DNA of 64,000 bases from positions 124,001-188,000 of the forward strand of contig NZ_JOAK01000006.1 in NCBI RefSeq assembly GCF_000720455.1, in the 5' to 3' direction. Made by a program: the position numbers and the translations under genes. Origin of the DNA: Streptomyces virginiae (GTDB lineage Bacteria; Actinomycetota; Actinomycetes; Streptomycetales; Streptomycetaceae). The notes beneath the pieces are model-generated. The model saw only the letters and a program-made list of their open reading frames with translations, was not told the origin of the DNA and searched no databases. Below are positions 41,041 through 48,769 of this stretch, piece after piece (position 1 is the stretch's first letter; the number at the start of each line of letters is the position of its first letter).

Positions 41041-42099
41041 ATGACACGTGTCCTGGCAGTGCGCAGCGTGTTCCCGCCCCACCGCCATCCGCAGGCCGAG
41101 ATCACGGAGGCGCTCGCCCGCTTCCTGCCGCCCGGCTCCGACACCGCCCTGCTGCGCCGGGTCCACGCCTCGGTGCGCGTGGAAGGCCGCCATCTCGCGC
41201 TCCCCCTGGACCGCTACGGGCCCTCGAACGACTTCGGCACGACGAACGCGCTGTTCGTGGAGACGGCCCTCGAACTGGGGCCCCGGGGGCTCGAACTCGC
41301 CCTCGCCGACGCCGGCCTGACGGCCTCCGCGGTCGACCTGGTCATGTCGACCACCGTGACCGGGCTCGCCACGCCCTCGCTGGAGGCCCGGCTCGCCACC
41401 CGGGCCGGTCTGCGTCCCGACGTACGGCGGCTGCCGCTCTTCGGCCTCGGGTGCGCCGCCGGAGCCGCCGGGGTGGGCCATCTCCACGACCTCCTCGCCG
41501 GCCGGCCCGGTGACGCGGCCGTCCTGCTGTCCACCGAGCTGTGTTCGCTCACCCTCCAGTCCACCGACTCCTCGATGGCGAACCTGGTGGCGGGCGCCCT
41601 CTTCGGCGACGGTGCGGCCGCCCTGGTGGCGGTGGGCCGCGACCATCCCCTGCACGCGACGGGCACCGGCCCCGAGGTCGTCGCCACCCGCAGCCGCCTC
41701 TACCCGGGCACCGAACACCTCCTCGGCTGGGACATCGGCCACTGGGGCATGCGCATGGTGCTCGGCCGTGAACTCCCCGACCTGGCACGGCTGCACGTGG
41801 CCGAGGAGGTGGAGAGCTTCCTCGCCGCCCACGACCTCAAACCCGCGGACGTCGACGCCTGGATCTGCCATCCCGGCGGCCCGAAGATCCTCGACGCGCT
41901 CTCGGACGCGCTGGCGCTGCCGGAGTCGGCGTTCGCGGCGAGCCGGCGTTCGCTGGCCGCCGTGGGCAACCTCTCCTCCGCCTCGGTCCTGCACATCCTG
42001 GAAGGCGTCCGCAGTGCCGGACCGCCGCCCGGGTCCATCGGGCTGATGCTCGGCTTCGGCCCCGGCTTCGCCTCCGAACTCGTCCTCCTGCGCTGGTGA
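41041..42099 (+). CDS. Type III polyketide synthase (alkylresorcinol/phenolic lipid type)
   Basis: 352-aa chalcone-synthase-like homodimeric ketosynthase. The catalytic triad is in FGLGCAAGAAG (Cys), WICHPGGPKIL (His) and VGNLSSASVL (Asn). Downstream genes for an ICMT-type methyltransferase and an FAD oxidoreductase match the srsA-srsB-srsC order of Streptomyces griseus, in which SrsA makes alkylresorcinols from long-chain acyl starters. TATGGT lies six bases before the ATG (leaderless). The stop overlaps the next gene's GTG. Flaviolin-type (RppA) activity is less likely given the neighbours. Confidence 0.88.
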   Translation: MTRVLAVRSVFPPHRHPQAEITEALARFLPPGSDTALLRRVHASVRVEGRHLALPLDRYGPSNDFGTTNALFVETALELGPRGLELALADAGLTASAVDLVMSTTVTGLATPSLEARLATRAGLRPDVRRLPLFGLGCAAGAAGVGHLHDLLAGRPGDAAVLLSTELCSLTLQSTDSSMANLVAGALFGDGAAALVAVGRDHPLHATGTGPEVVATRSRLYPGTEHLLGWDIGHWGMRMVLGRELPDLARLHVAEEVESFLAAHDLKPADVDAWICHPGGPKILDALSDALALPESAFAASRRSLAAVGNLSSASVLHILEGVRSAGPPPGSIGLMLGFGPGFASELVLLRW

Positions 42100-42749
42100 C
42101 CCCGGTGAACTCCATGAACTTCCTGACGTCAACGACCTCTCCGACCGCTCTGACCCCTCCCACCTCACTGACCTCACTGACCTCGCTGACCTCGATGAGC
42201 CTGTACCTGCTCCTCATCTGCCTCGTCGCCGCCGAGCGGCTGGCCGAGCTGGTCACCGCCCGCCGCCACACCGCGTGGAGCCTGGCGCGCGGCGGCCGCG
42301 AGTACGGCCGCGGCCACTACCCGGCCATGGTCGCCCTGCACACCGCGCTGCTGGTGGGCTGCCTGGTCGAACCACTGGCGGCCGGACGGCCGTTCGTCCC
42401 CCTGCTCGGCTGGTCGGCCCTCGCCGTCGTCGTCGCGGCCCAGGGCCTGCGCTGGTGGTGCATCGCCGCCCTCGGTCCGCGCTGGAACACCCGGGTGCTC
42501 GTCGTTCCCGGGCTGCCCCTGGTGGAGCGGGGCCCGTACCGGGTGCTGCGCCACCCCAACTACGTGGCGGTGGTCGCGGAAGGGGCCGCGCTGCCGCTGG
42601 TGCACTCCGCCTGGGTGACCGCCCTCGGCTTCACCGTGCTCAACCTGGTGCTGCTGCGCGTACGGATCGGCTGCGAGGACGCGGCCCTGACGGACGGCGG
42701 ACGGCTGCGCGCCCCCGCCTCCGTCCCGTCGGCGGGCACGCCGTCATGA
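42096..42749 (+). CDS. Isoprenylcysteine carboxyl methyltransferase (ICMT)-like, SrsB-type
   Basis: 217-aa membrane methyltransferase. The C-terminal SAM-binding motif is ERGPYRVLRHPNYVAVVAEG, diagnostic for ICMT/PEMT-like enzymes, flanked by hydrophobic helices (LYLLLICLVAAERLAELV, VALHTALLVGCLV). In the srs pathway such an enzyme O-methylates the alkylresorcinol. GTG 42096 overlaps the PKS stop (GTGA), but the first 33 residues are a low-complexity Thr/Ser/Leu stretch from 9-bp DNA repeats, so ATG 42195 could be the functional start. The next gene overlaps its stop by 4 nt. Confidence 0.85.
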   Translation: MTPVNSMNFLTSTTSPTALTPPTSLTSLTSLTSMSLYLLLICLVAAERLAELVTARRHTAWSLARGGREYGRGHYPAMVALHTALLVGCLVEPLAAGRPFVPLLGWSALAVVVAAQGLRWWCIAALGPRWNTRVLVVPGLPLVERGPYRVLRHPNYVAVVAEGAALPLVHSAWVTALGFTVLNLVLLRVRIGCEDAALTDGGRLRAPASVPSAGTPS

Positions 42750-43771
42750 TCGACCTGCTGATCGCCGGAGGCGGTCCCGCCGGGCTGGCGACCGCCATCC
42801 ACGGGGCCCTCGCCGGCCTGGAGGTCGTGGTGGTGGAGCCGCGGCCCACCCCCATCGACAAGGCCTGCGGCGAAGGCCTGATGCCCGGGGCGGTGCGCCG
42901 CCTCGAAGAGCTGGGCGTGTCCGTGGCCGGGCAGCCGTTCCGCGGCATCCGCTACGTCGACGACGCGAGCGGCCTGCGGGCGGAGGGGCTCTTCCGGTCC
43001 GGGCCGGGCCTCGGCGCCCGCCGTACCGATCTCCAGGCCGCGCTCGCGGAACGAGCGGCGCGGCTCGGCGTACGGGTCCTGGCGCAACGCGTCGACCAGG
43101 TGCGCCAGGGCGTCGACCACGTCACCGCGGCCGGGCTCACCGCCCGCTACCTCGTCGCGGCGGACGGCCTGCACTCCCCCGTCCGGCGCGGACTGGGCCT
43201 CTCGGCGCCGGCCACCCCCCGCCGGCCGGCCCGCTACGGTCTGCGCCGCCACTACGCCGTCGAGCCCTGGAGCGACCTCGTCGAAGTGCACTGGTCGGCA
43301 CGGTCCGAGGCCTACGTCACCCCTCTGGCGCCCGACCGGATCGGGGTCGCGGTCCTCACCACCGACCAGGCGCCCTTCGACGAACAGCTCGCGCGCTTCC
43401 CGCGACTGGCGGCCCGGATCTCCGGTCCCGCCGACACACCGGTGCGCGGCGCCGGGCCGCTGCGCCAGGGCGCACGCGTACGCGTCTCGGGGCGGGTGCT
43501 GTTCGTCGGGGACGCCGCCGGGTACGTGGACGCCCTGACCGGTGAGGGCCTCACCCTGGCCGTGACGGCCGCAGGCGAGCTGGTGCGCTGCGTACGGGCG
43601 GGCCGGCCGCAGGCCTACGAGCAGGCCTGGCGGGACCTGTCGCGCAGCTACCGCGCCCTCACCGAGTCGCTGCTGTGGGCCCGTCGGCGGCCGCGCCTCG
43701 CGCCCCGGATCGTCCCGCTGGCCGCCCGGCTGCCGCGCGTGTTCACGGGGGCGGTCAACCTGCTCGCCTGA
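42746..43771 (+). CDS. FAD-dependent oxidoreductase, SrsC-like
   Basis: 341-aa flavoprotein of the geranylgeranyl reductase/hydroxylase type. FAD motifs: GGGPAGLATAIHGALAGLEV at the start, YLVAADGLHSPVRRGLG near the middle, and VLFVGDAAGYVDALTGEGL near residue 255. ATG 42746 overlaps the preceding stop (ATGA), so PKS, methyltransferase and this gene are one translationally coupled operon. In the srs pathway the monooxygenase oxidises the phenolic lipid to a quinone. It is followed by a strong terminator. Confidence 0.85.
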   Translation: MIDLLIAGGGPAGLATAIHGALAGLEVVVVEPRPTPIDKACGEGLMPGAVRRLEELGVSVAGQPFRGIRYVDDASGLRAEGLFRSGPGLGARRTDLQAALAERAARLGVRVLAQRVDQVRQGVDHVTAAGLTARYLVAADGLHSPVRRGLGLSAPATPRRPARYGLRRHYAVEPWSDLVEVHWSARSEAYVTPLAPDRIGVAVLTTDQAPFDEQLARFPRLAARISGPADTPVRGAGPLRQGARVRVSGRVLFVGDAAGYVDALTGEGLTLAVTAAGELVRCVRAGRPQAYEQAWRDLSRSYRALTESLLWARRRPRLAPRIVPLAARLPRVFTGAVNLLA

Positions 43772-43786
43772 GGCGGAGGCGCCGAC

Positions 43787-43826
43787 GCAGCGGCACCCCG
43801 CGCACGGTCGCGCGGGGTGCCGCTGC
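43787..43826. terminator. Terminator after the phenolic-lipid operon
   Basis: A perfect 17-bp stem (43787-43803 with 43810-43826) and an ACGGTC loop, between the convergent FAD oxidoreductase and a membrane-protein gene. It may serve both strands. Confidence 0.85.
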
Positions 43827-43850
43827 TGGCGTTGCCGTTGCGGCTGCCGG

Positions 43851-44879
43851 TCAGGCCGAGGTCTCCTGACGGTTCCTCAGCGCCAGACCCGCGAGGACCG
43901 CGCCGGCCGCCGCGCTCAGCATGACGGCGGCTCCGGCCCAGGCCTGCGAGCCGCCCACGGTGCCGGCCAGCGGGTCGAAGGCCAGCGAGCCGCCGATCAC
44001 GTGCAGGGCGACCACGCCCACCGCCGTGGCCGCGCCGGCCCTCCACACGGCCGTGGTGTCGCGCAGCGCCACCAGCGCACCGACGCCCAGGCACGCCACG
44101 GTGACCAGGAGGGGCAGGAGGCCGAGCGGGCTCACCGACGGCAGGGCCATCAGGTCCTGCGGCAGGTGGAGGGCGCCGCTGACCAGCAGGGCGATCGCCA
44201 CCGGCCAGCGCAGCACGTGCCGCAGCGCCGGGGTGCGGGCCGCCTCCCCGGCGGGGGCGGGGGCGGGCCGCCGGGACCGCACCGGCTGGGGCGCGTCGTA
44301 CAGGGCCGGGTACGGGACTGCGTACGGCTCCTCGGGCCGCCCCGGGGGCGGCGCCGCGGCCGGCGCGGGCGGTGCGGCCGCCCGGGCGGCTCCGGCGGGC
44401 CCGCTACGGGGCTGCTGCTCCGGTTCGCCCGGCGCGTCCTTGCCGAGGATGTTCACCAGCAGGGCGACGTCCTCGATGGACCGCCCGACGGCGGCGGCGC
44501 GCAGCGTGAGGTCCGCTTCGCCCACCTCGTGCGGGGCCTCGCCCAGCAGGGTGACCATCCGCTGCACGTCCTGCACGGGCCGGGTCACGGCGGCCGCGCG
44601 CAGCGCGTCGTGTCCGGCGTCGGGCAGGGGGCCGTCCTCCTTGAGGAGGCTCACCAGCGCGGTGACCTCCTCCACCGGACGACAGGTGGCGGCGGTCTCC
44701 AGGAGGGTCCGCATGCGCTGGGTGGTCTGCGCGTCGGAGGCGTCGGGCCCGTCCGGGCCGTCGGGGATGTCGGGGGTGTCCGGGACCTCGGTGGTGGCCG
44801 GGGTGTCCGGGACCGTGGTGTCGGGATTCCCGTGGCGGTCTTCGTGTTGCGTCGCCGCGAGAGTGATGGGGTCATTCAT
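43851..44879 (-). CDS. Membrane protein with three helical repeats
   Basis: 342 aa, not assigned to a family. The N-terminal soluble half is acidic and Asp/Pro-rich (TTVPDTPATTEVPDTPDIP), followed by three related units: LLETAATCRPVEEVTALVSLL, LRAAAVTRPVQDVQRMVTLL, LRAAAVGRSIEDVALLVNIL, about 37 residues apart. An Ala/Pro linker leads to four C-terminal membrane helices (VAIALLVSGALHL; LGLLPLLVTVACLGVGALVAL; and two more). GGAG lies six bases before ATG 44879. The repeats look like a helical binding module. Function unknown. Confidence 0.75.
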   Translation of the reverse strand: MNDPITLAATQHEDRHGNPDTTVPDTPATTEVPDTPDIPDGPDGPDASDAQTTQRMRTLLETAATCRPVEEVTALVSLLKEDGPLPDAGHDALRAAAVTRPVQDVQRMVTLLGEAPHEVGEADLTLRAAAVGRSIEDVALLVNILGKDAPGEPEQQPRSGPAGAARAAAPPAPAAAPPPGRPEEPYAVPYPALYDAPQPVRSRRPAPAPAGEAARTPALRHVLRWPVAIALLVSGALHLPQDLMALPSVSPLGLLPLLVTVACLGVGALVALRDTTAVWRAGAATAVGVVALHVIGGSLAFDPLAGTVGGSQAWAGAAVMLSAAAGAVLAGLALRNRQETSA

Positions 44880-45043
44880 GGAAAGCTCCGTTCGCCGACG
44901 CGCGGGTCTACGCAATCGCGCGCCGGTCATCGTGCGTCATGGGAAGCGCACGCTTTGTTACATTGAGTGCCACTTCCGCCCACTGCGCCATTCGGGGCGG
45001 GCAAACGGGGGGCCCGCCCGGGCCCGAGGGAAAGGCGAAGCCC

Positions 45044-46675
45044 GTGCCCGACATGCGAGGGGTCCGGCGCCGGTGCGCGCTGCTGCTGCCCGCCGTCCTT
45101 CTGCTGATGGGCGCGGCGGCCGGTCCGGAGGGCCCCGTCGTGGACACCGACCGCGGTCCGGTGCGCGGGCGGACGCACGGGGCGTACAGCACGTTCGAGG
45201 GCATTCCCTTCGCGGCTCCCCCGACCGGCCCGCGCCGCTGGCGGCTGCCGGAGCCGGCGCGCCGGTGGCAGGGGGTACGGGACGCCGGGGCGCCCGGTTC
45301 GCGCTGTGTGCAGCTGCCCGCGCTCGGGGGCGGCGGGCCGGTCGGATCGGAGGACTGCCTGTACCTCAACGTGACCGTCCCGGCCGGTCCGAGCGGCCCG
45401 GCGGCCGGTGCGCGGCCACGACCACGGCCTCGACCGGTCATGGTCTGGTTCCACGGCGGCGGCTTCTTCAGCGGCTCCGGCGACGTCTACCGACCGCACA
45501 GGCCGGCGGTACAGGGCGGTGCGGTGGTCGTGACGGTCAACTACCGGCTGGGCGTCTTCGGCCTGTTCGGCCATCCGGAGCTGGGCGGCGCCCCCGGCTT
45601 CGCCCTCGCGGACCAGCGGGCGGCGTTGCGCTGGGTACGGACGAACGCGCACCGGTTCGGCGGGGACCCCGGCAACGTCACCGTCTTCGGCGAATCGGCG
45701 GGTGCCCTGAGCGTCTGCGCGCACCTCACCTCGCCCGCCTCCGCCGGCCTGTTCCACAGGGCCGTCGTGCAGAGCGGATCGTGCTCGACCACGACGCCGC
45801 CGTCGGCGCTGCTGCCGGGCCTCGGTACGTACGAGCCCTTCGTGCCCGCGCGGCGCACCGTCGAGGAGGGAGCCCTCGCGGCCGCCCGGCTCGGCTGCGG
45901 CCGGCCCTCGGGCGCGCTGGACTGCCTGCGCGCGCTGGACGCCCGTACCCTCGCGACCGCCGACCTGATGCAGCGCTTCTCCCTGGTCTCCTACGGGGAC
46001 AGCACCCTGCCGATGGAGCCGCGGCGGGCCTTGCGGGCCGGGCGGTTCCACCGGGTGCCGGTGGTGCAGGGCACCACCCGGGACGAGATCCGCCTCTTCC
46101 TGGCCCAGACACTGGCGGCGTACCCGATCGGCGACGGGAACGCCTACCGGGCCCGGATGGAGCGGTCGTTCGGCGTGGAGACGGCCCGGGCCCTGGAGAC
46201 CGCCTATCCGGTGTCGGCGTACCCGACCCCGGCGATCGCCTGGGCGACACTGCTGACCGACGCCTCGTTCATCTGCCCGACGCTGCGGGACGCGGAGGCG
46301 CTGCGGCGCCACGTGCCGACGTACGCCTACCGGTTCAGTGACCGGGACGCGCCCGACTTCACCGGGCTGCCGCCGGTGCCGGAGCTGCCGCTCGGCGCGG
46401 CCCACGGCTTCGAGCTGCCCTACCTGTTCACGATCGCCCCGCTGAACGAAGCGCAACAGGGGCTCGCGGACCGGATGACCGGCTACTGGACCGGCTTCGC
46501 GCGGACGGGTGTTCCGGCCGCGCCCGGTGCCCCGCAGTGGCCTCGGCTGGGGGCGTCGGCGCGGGTGCTGTCGCTGGCTCCGGGGGCGGACGGAATCCGT
46601 ACGGTGGACGGGCGGGCCGAACACCACTGCGCGCTCTGGGACGAGCGGTGGCCCGGGGTCACCACTGCTGGGTGA
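45044..46675 (+). CDS. Secreted type B carboxylesterase
   Basis: 543-aa exported esterase. A short signal peptide (CALLLPAVLLLMGAAAG) precedes the alpha/beta hydrolase fold: the EDCLYLNV signature, oxyanion WFHGGGFFSG, nucleophile elbow FGESAGALSV, and a late active-site His in LPLGAAHGFELPYLF. GTG 45044 has GAGGGAAAGG eight bases upstream; ATG 45053 is an alternative. It hydrolyses carboxylic esters outside the cell; the natural substrate is unknown. Its 3' end overlaps the convergent lipoprotein gene by 17 bp. Confidence 0.9.
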   Translation: MPDMRGVRRRCALLLPAVLLLMGAAAGPEGPVVDTDRGPVRGRTHGAYSTFEGIPFAAPPTGPRRWRLPEPARRWQGVRDAGAPGSRCVQLPALGGGGPVGSEDCLYLNVTVPAGPSGPAAGARPRPRPRPVMVWFHGGGFFSGSGDVYRPHRPAVQGGAVVVTVNYRLGVFGLFGHPELGGAPGFALADQRAALRWVRTNAHRFGGDPGNVTVFGESAGALSVCAHLTSPASAGLFHRAVVQSGSCSTTTPPSALLPGLGTYEPFVPARRTVEEGALAAARLGCGRPSGALDCLRALDARTLATADLMQRFSLVSYGDSTLPMEPRRALRAGRFHRVPVVQGTTRDEIRLFLAQTLAAYPIGDGNAYRARMERSFGVETARALETAYPVSAYPTPAIAWATLLTDASFICPTLRDAEALRRHVPTYAYRFSDRDAPDFTGLPPVPELPLGAAHGFELPYLFTIAPLNEAQQGLADRMTGYWTGFARTGVPAAPGAPQWPRLGASARVLSLAPGADGIRTVDGRAEHHCALWDERWPGVTTAG

Positions 46676-47354
46676 TGACCTCGTATTCGGCCGTACGCAG
46701 GGTCAGGGTGCCGTGGTCGCCGTACACCTCGCGGCGCCAGGAGGTGAACACCTCGGCGATGCGGCGGGCGTCCTCCGCCGCGCCCTTGCCCACCTGCCAG
46801 GTGGAGAAGGTGATCCGTGCCTCACCGACCGACCGGACCTTGCGGACCCGGGTCTCCGTGACCGACACCTTCTCGTCCCGTTCGGTGCGGTGCCCCCGGT
46901 GGTAGGCGCTGAACTCGCGGGTCATGTCGAACCAGTCGGCCGGACCGCAGGGGCCGCCGCCGTTGGTCATGTCGCCGTCGGTCGGGGGCCCGGCGGAGGC
47001 CCCGCTCTCCTGGTCGGTGGGCGGACCGGCGTGGGCGCCCGTCTCCTCGTCGGTCGGCGGGCCCGCGTAGCCGCCCGTCTCCTCGTCGGTCGGCGGACCC
47101 GCGTAGCCGCCCGTCTCCTCGTCCGTGGGCGGGCCCGCGTAGCCGCCCGTCTCCTCGTCGGTCGGCGGACCGGCGTGGCCGCCCGCACCCTCGTCCGTCG
47201 TCAGGTCCGCACCGCAGTCGGCCGGCGCGAGCGTGGGTGCCCCGGCCCGCGGGGCGGCCTGCCCCGCCCGGGTGGTCCCGCACCCCGCGAGAACGGCGCA
47301 CAGGAGCCCCGCCACCACCACGCGCCCGGTCACGGACACCGCTGTCTTCGTCAT
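46659..47354 (-). CDS. Lipoprotein with six GPPTDEETGGYA-type repeats
   Basis: 231-aa exported protein with lipobox LAGC after a typical signal peptide (VVVAGLLCAVLAGC). Between about residues 58 and 127 a 12-residue unit, GPPTDEETGGYA, occurs six times with slight changes, an acidic flexible spacer. The C-terminal 100 residues (MTREFSAYHRGHR...VEVFTSWRREVYG-like) form a compact domain without recognised motif. GAAGGGGG stands six bases before ATG 47354. The spacer probably carries this domain through the wall. Function unknown. Confidence 0.75.
   Translation of the reverse strand: MTKTAVSVTGRVVVAGLLCAVLAGCGTTRAGQAAPRAGAPTLAPADCGADLTTDEGAGGHAGPPTDEETGGYAGPPTDEETGGYAGPPTDEETGGYAGPPTDEETGAHAGPPTDQESGASAGPPTDGDMTNGGGPCGPADWFDMTREFSAYHRGHRTERDEKVSVTETRVRKVRSVGEARITFSTWQVGKGAAEDARRIAEVFTSWRREVYGDHGTLTLRTAEYEVITQQW
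46978..47176 (-). repeat. 36-bp tandem coding repeats
   Basis: About six tandem units of 36 bp inside the lipoprotein gene, encoding GPPTDEETGGYA-like peptides. The inner units are nearly identical at the DNA level. They stay in frame, so copy-number change would lengthen or shorten the spacer without breaking the gene. Confidence 0.85.
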
Positions 47355-47463
47355 GACCATCCCCCTTCGGCCTGCAAGAGGCCGTCACGGCGGCCGCGGT
47401 TCCATCCGGCGCCGACTCGTGCTTCCGTCTGTTCCCCGCCCACTGACGGCGCCGGGGGGCGGC

Positions 47464-48228
47464 TCAGCCGAGGACGAGCGGGTCGCCCACCCGGACCGTC
47501 CCCGGGGTGCGGACCGTGGCGAGCACGTCGAGCCGGTTGTCGTGGGCGGCGGCGATCGCCTTCAGGACCAGCGGTGAGTGCGGGAGGTCCTGCTGGGCCT
47601 GATTGGTCATCACGCAGCGCTCGCTGGAGCGCCGGAAGTCCAGGCGCAGGGTGTCGCCCAGGCTCGCCTCGCGGCCGATCCACTCGTCCTCGACGAAGGG
47701 CGGCGTACCGGGCGGTGTGCGCACCAGGAGGTTCGGCCGGAACCGGCGCTCGTCGACGGGCACGTCGGGCACCTCCCTGCGGATCCAGTCGAGGGTGGCG
47801 GTGGTGAGGACGCTGACGGGCAACTGGTCGAAGTGCGACACCTCGCCTTCGCGGGCCAGTTCGACATCGTCGCGGCCGAGGTAGGTGCGGAGGAAAGCCG
47901 TGGGGTCGGCCACCACACGCCCGTGGGGGTCGACCAGCTCAGGCGGTCCGGACGGTTCCGGTGATCCGGACGGTCCGGGCCCTGCCGGCGGGCCCGGCTC
48001 CCCCGTAGCCCGCGCGTAGCGGGAACGAAGGTGCAGCAGTCCGTCCATGCGCCGGAAGCGCCGGGTGTTCTTGCCCGAGCCGAACTTCCCCGCGCCGTCC
48101 CGCACCGCGTACAGCCGGTCGCCCACCAGACCCCGCAGGTCGACCTCCGCGCTGCGCAGCGGTTCACCGCCGGTCGACTTGATCGGGTACCGCCACAACC
48201 GCTCTATCACGCCCACGTCGTCCGCCAC
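47464..48228 (-). CDS. MOSC-domain protein (YcbX-like)
   Basis: 254-aa protein with an N-terminal beta-barrel MOSC_N domain (VIERLWRYPIKSTGGEPLRSAEV, then GLVGDRLYAVRD) and a C-terminal MOSC domain (RPNLLV, DTLRLDFRRSSERCVMTNQAQ) holding the conserved Cys that binds molybdenum cofactor or sulfur. Homologues reduce N-hydroxylated compounds using Moco. A Pro/Gly/Ser insertion (about residues 78-95) is unusual. TACCGT lies seven bases before GTG 48228 (leaderless). It is divergent from the HAD-like gene. Confidence 0.88.
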   Translation of the reverse strand: MADDVGVIERLWRYPIKSTGGEPLRSAEVDLRGLVGDRLYAVRDGAGKFGSGKNTRRFRRMDGLLHLRSRYARATGEPGPPAGPGPSGSPEPSGPPELVDPHGRVVADPTAFLRTYLGRDDVELAREGEVSHFDQLPVSVLTTATLDWIRREVPDVPVDERRFRPNLLVRTPPGTPPFVEDEWIGREASLGDTLRLDFRRSSERCVMTNQAQQDLPHSPLVLKAIAAAHDNRLDVLATVRTPGTVRVGDPLVLG

Positions 48229-48286
48229 CGCTGTGACGGTAGTGCACCGGCCCCGGCAGCCCGTCGGGCCGGGCTACCGTGGGGTC

Positions 48287-48769
48287 ATGAGCAGCTCAAC
48301 GCCCCTTCCTCTCCTCTACCTCGATGTCGACGGACCGCTCATCCCCTTCGGGGCGGGCCCGTACCCGCCCGGGGACGGCGGCCCCCACCCCCTGCTCGTC
48401 CGTGTCGACGCGGCCCTCGGGCCGCTGTTGGCGGGGCTGCCGTGCGAACTGTGGTGGGCCACGACCTGGATGGCGGAGGCGAACGAGTGCGTCGCCCCGC
48501 GGCTCGGGCTGCCGGAGCTGCCGGTGGTGGCCTGGCCGGAGCCCTCCGACGAGGACGGGCGCGGCGGCGTCCACTGGAAGACGCCCGCCCTCCTCGCCCA
48601 CGCGGCCGGGCGGCCCTTCGTGTGGATCGACGACGAGATCACCGGCGCCGACCGGGCCCGGGTGGCCGATCACCACCCGGGCCCGGCCCTGTTGCACCGC
48701 GTCGACCCGGGCATCGGCCTGACCGCCGGGGACTTCACGACGCTGCGGGCGTGGCTCCGTTCGGTGTAG
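48287..48769 (+). CDS. HAD-like hydrolase/phosphatase-like protein
   Basis: 160-aa cytoplasmic protein starting with LPLLYLDVDGPLIPFG, which matches the HAD motif I DxDG; motif III-like Lys and acidic motif IV are suggested by VHWKTPALLAHAAGRPFVWIDDE. Such short proteins are widespread in Streptomyces with unknown substrates. TACCGT is six bases before the ATG (leaderless). The last 35 bp overlap, in antiparallel, the end of the SWIM-domain gene. Confidence 0.75.
   Translation: MSSSTPLPLLYLDVDGPLIPFGAGPYPPGDGGPHPLLVRVDAALGPLLAGLPCELWWATTWMAEANECVAPRLGLPELPVVAWPEPSDEDGRGGVHWKTPALLAHAAGRPFVWIDDEITGADRARVADHHPGPALLHRVDPGIGLTAGDFTTLRAWLRSV

Noticed and set aside
46978..47176. Regular repeats that might be a CRISPR array
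   Set aside because: Units are contiguous 36-bp in-frame coding repeats with no spacers, and no cas genes are present.
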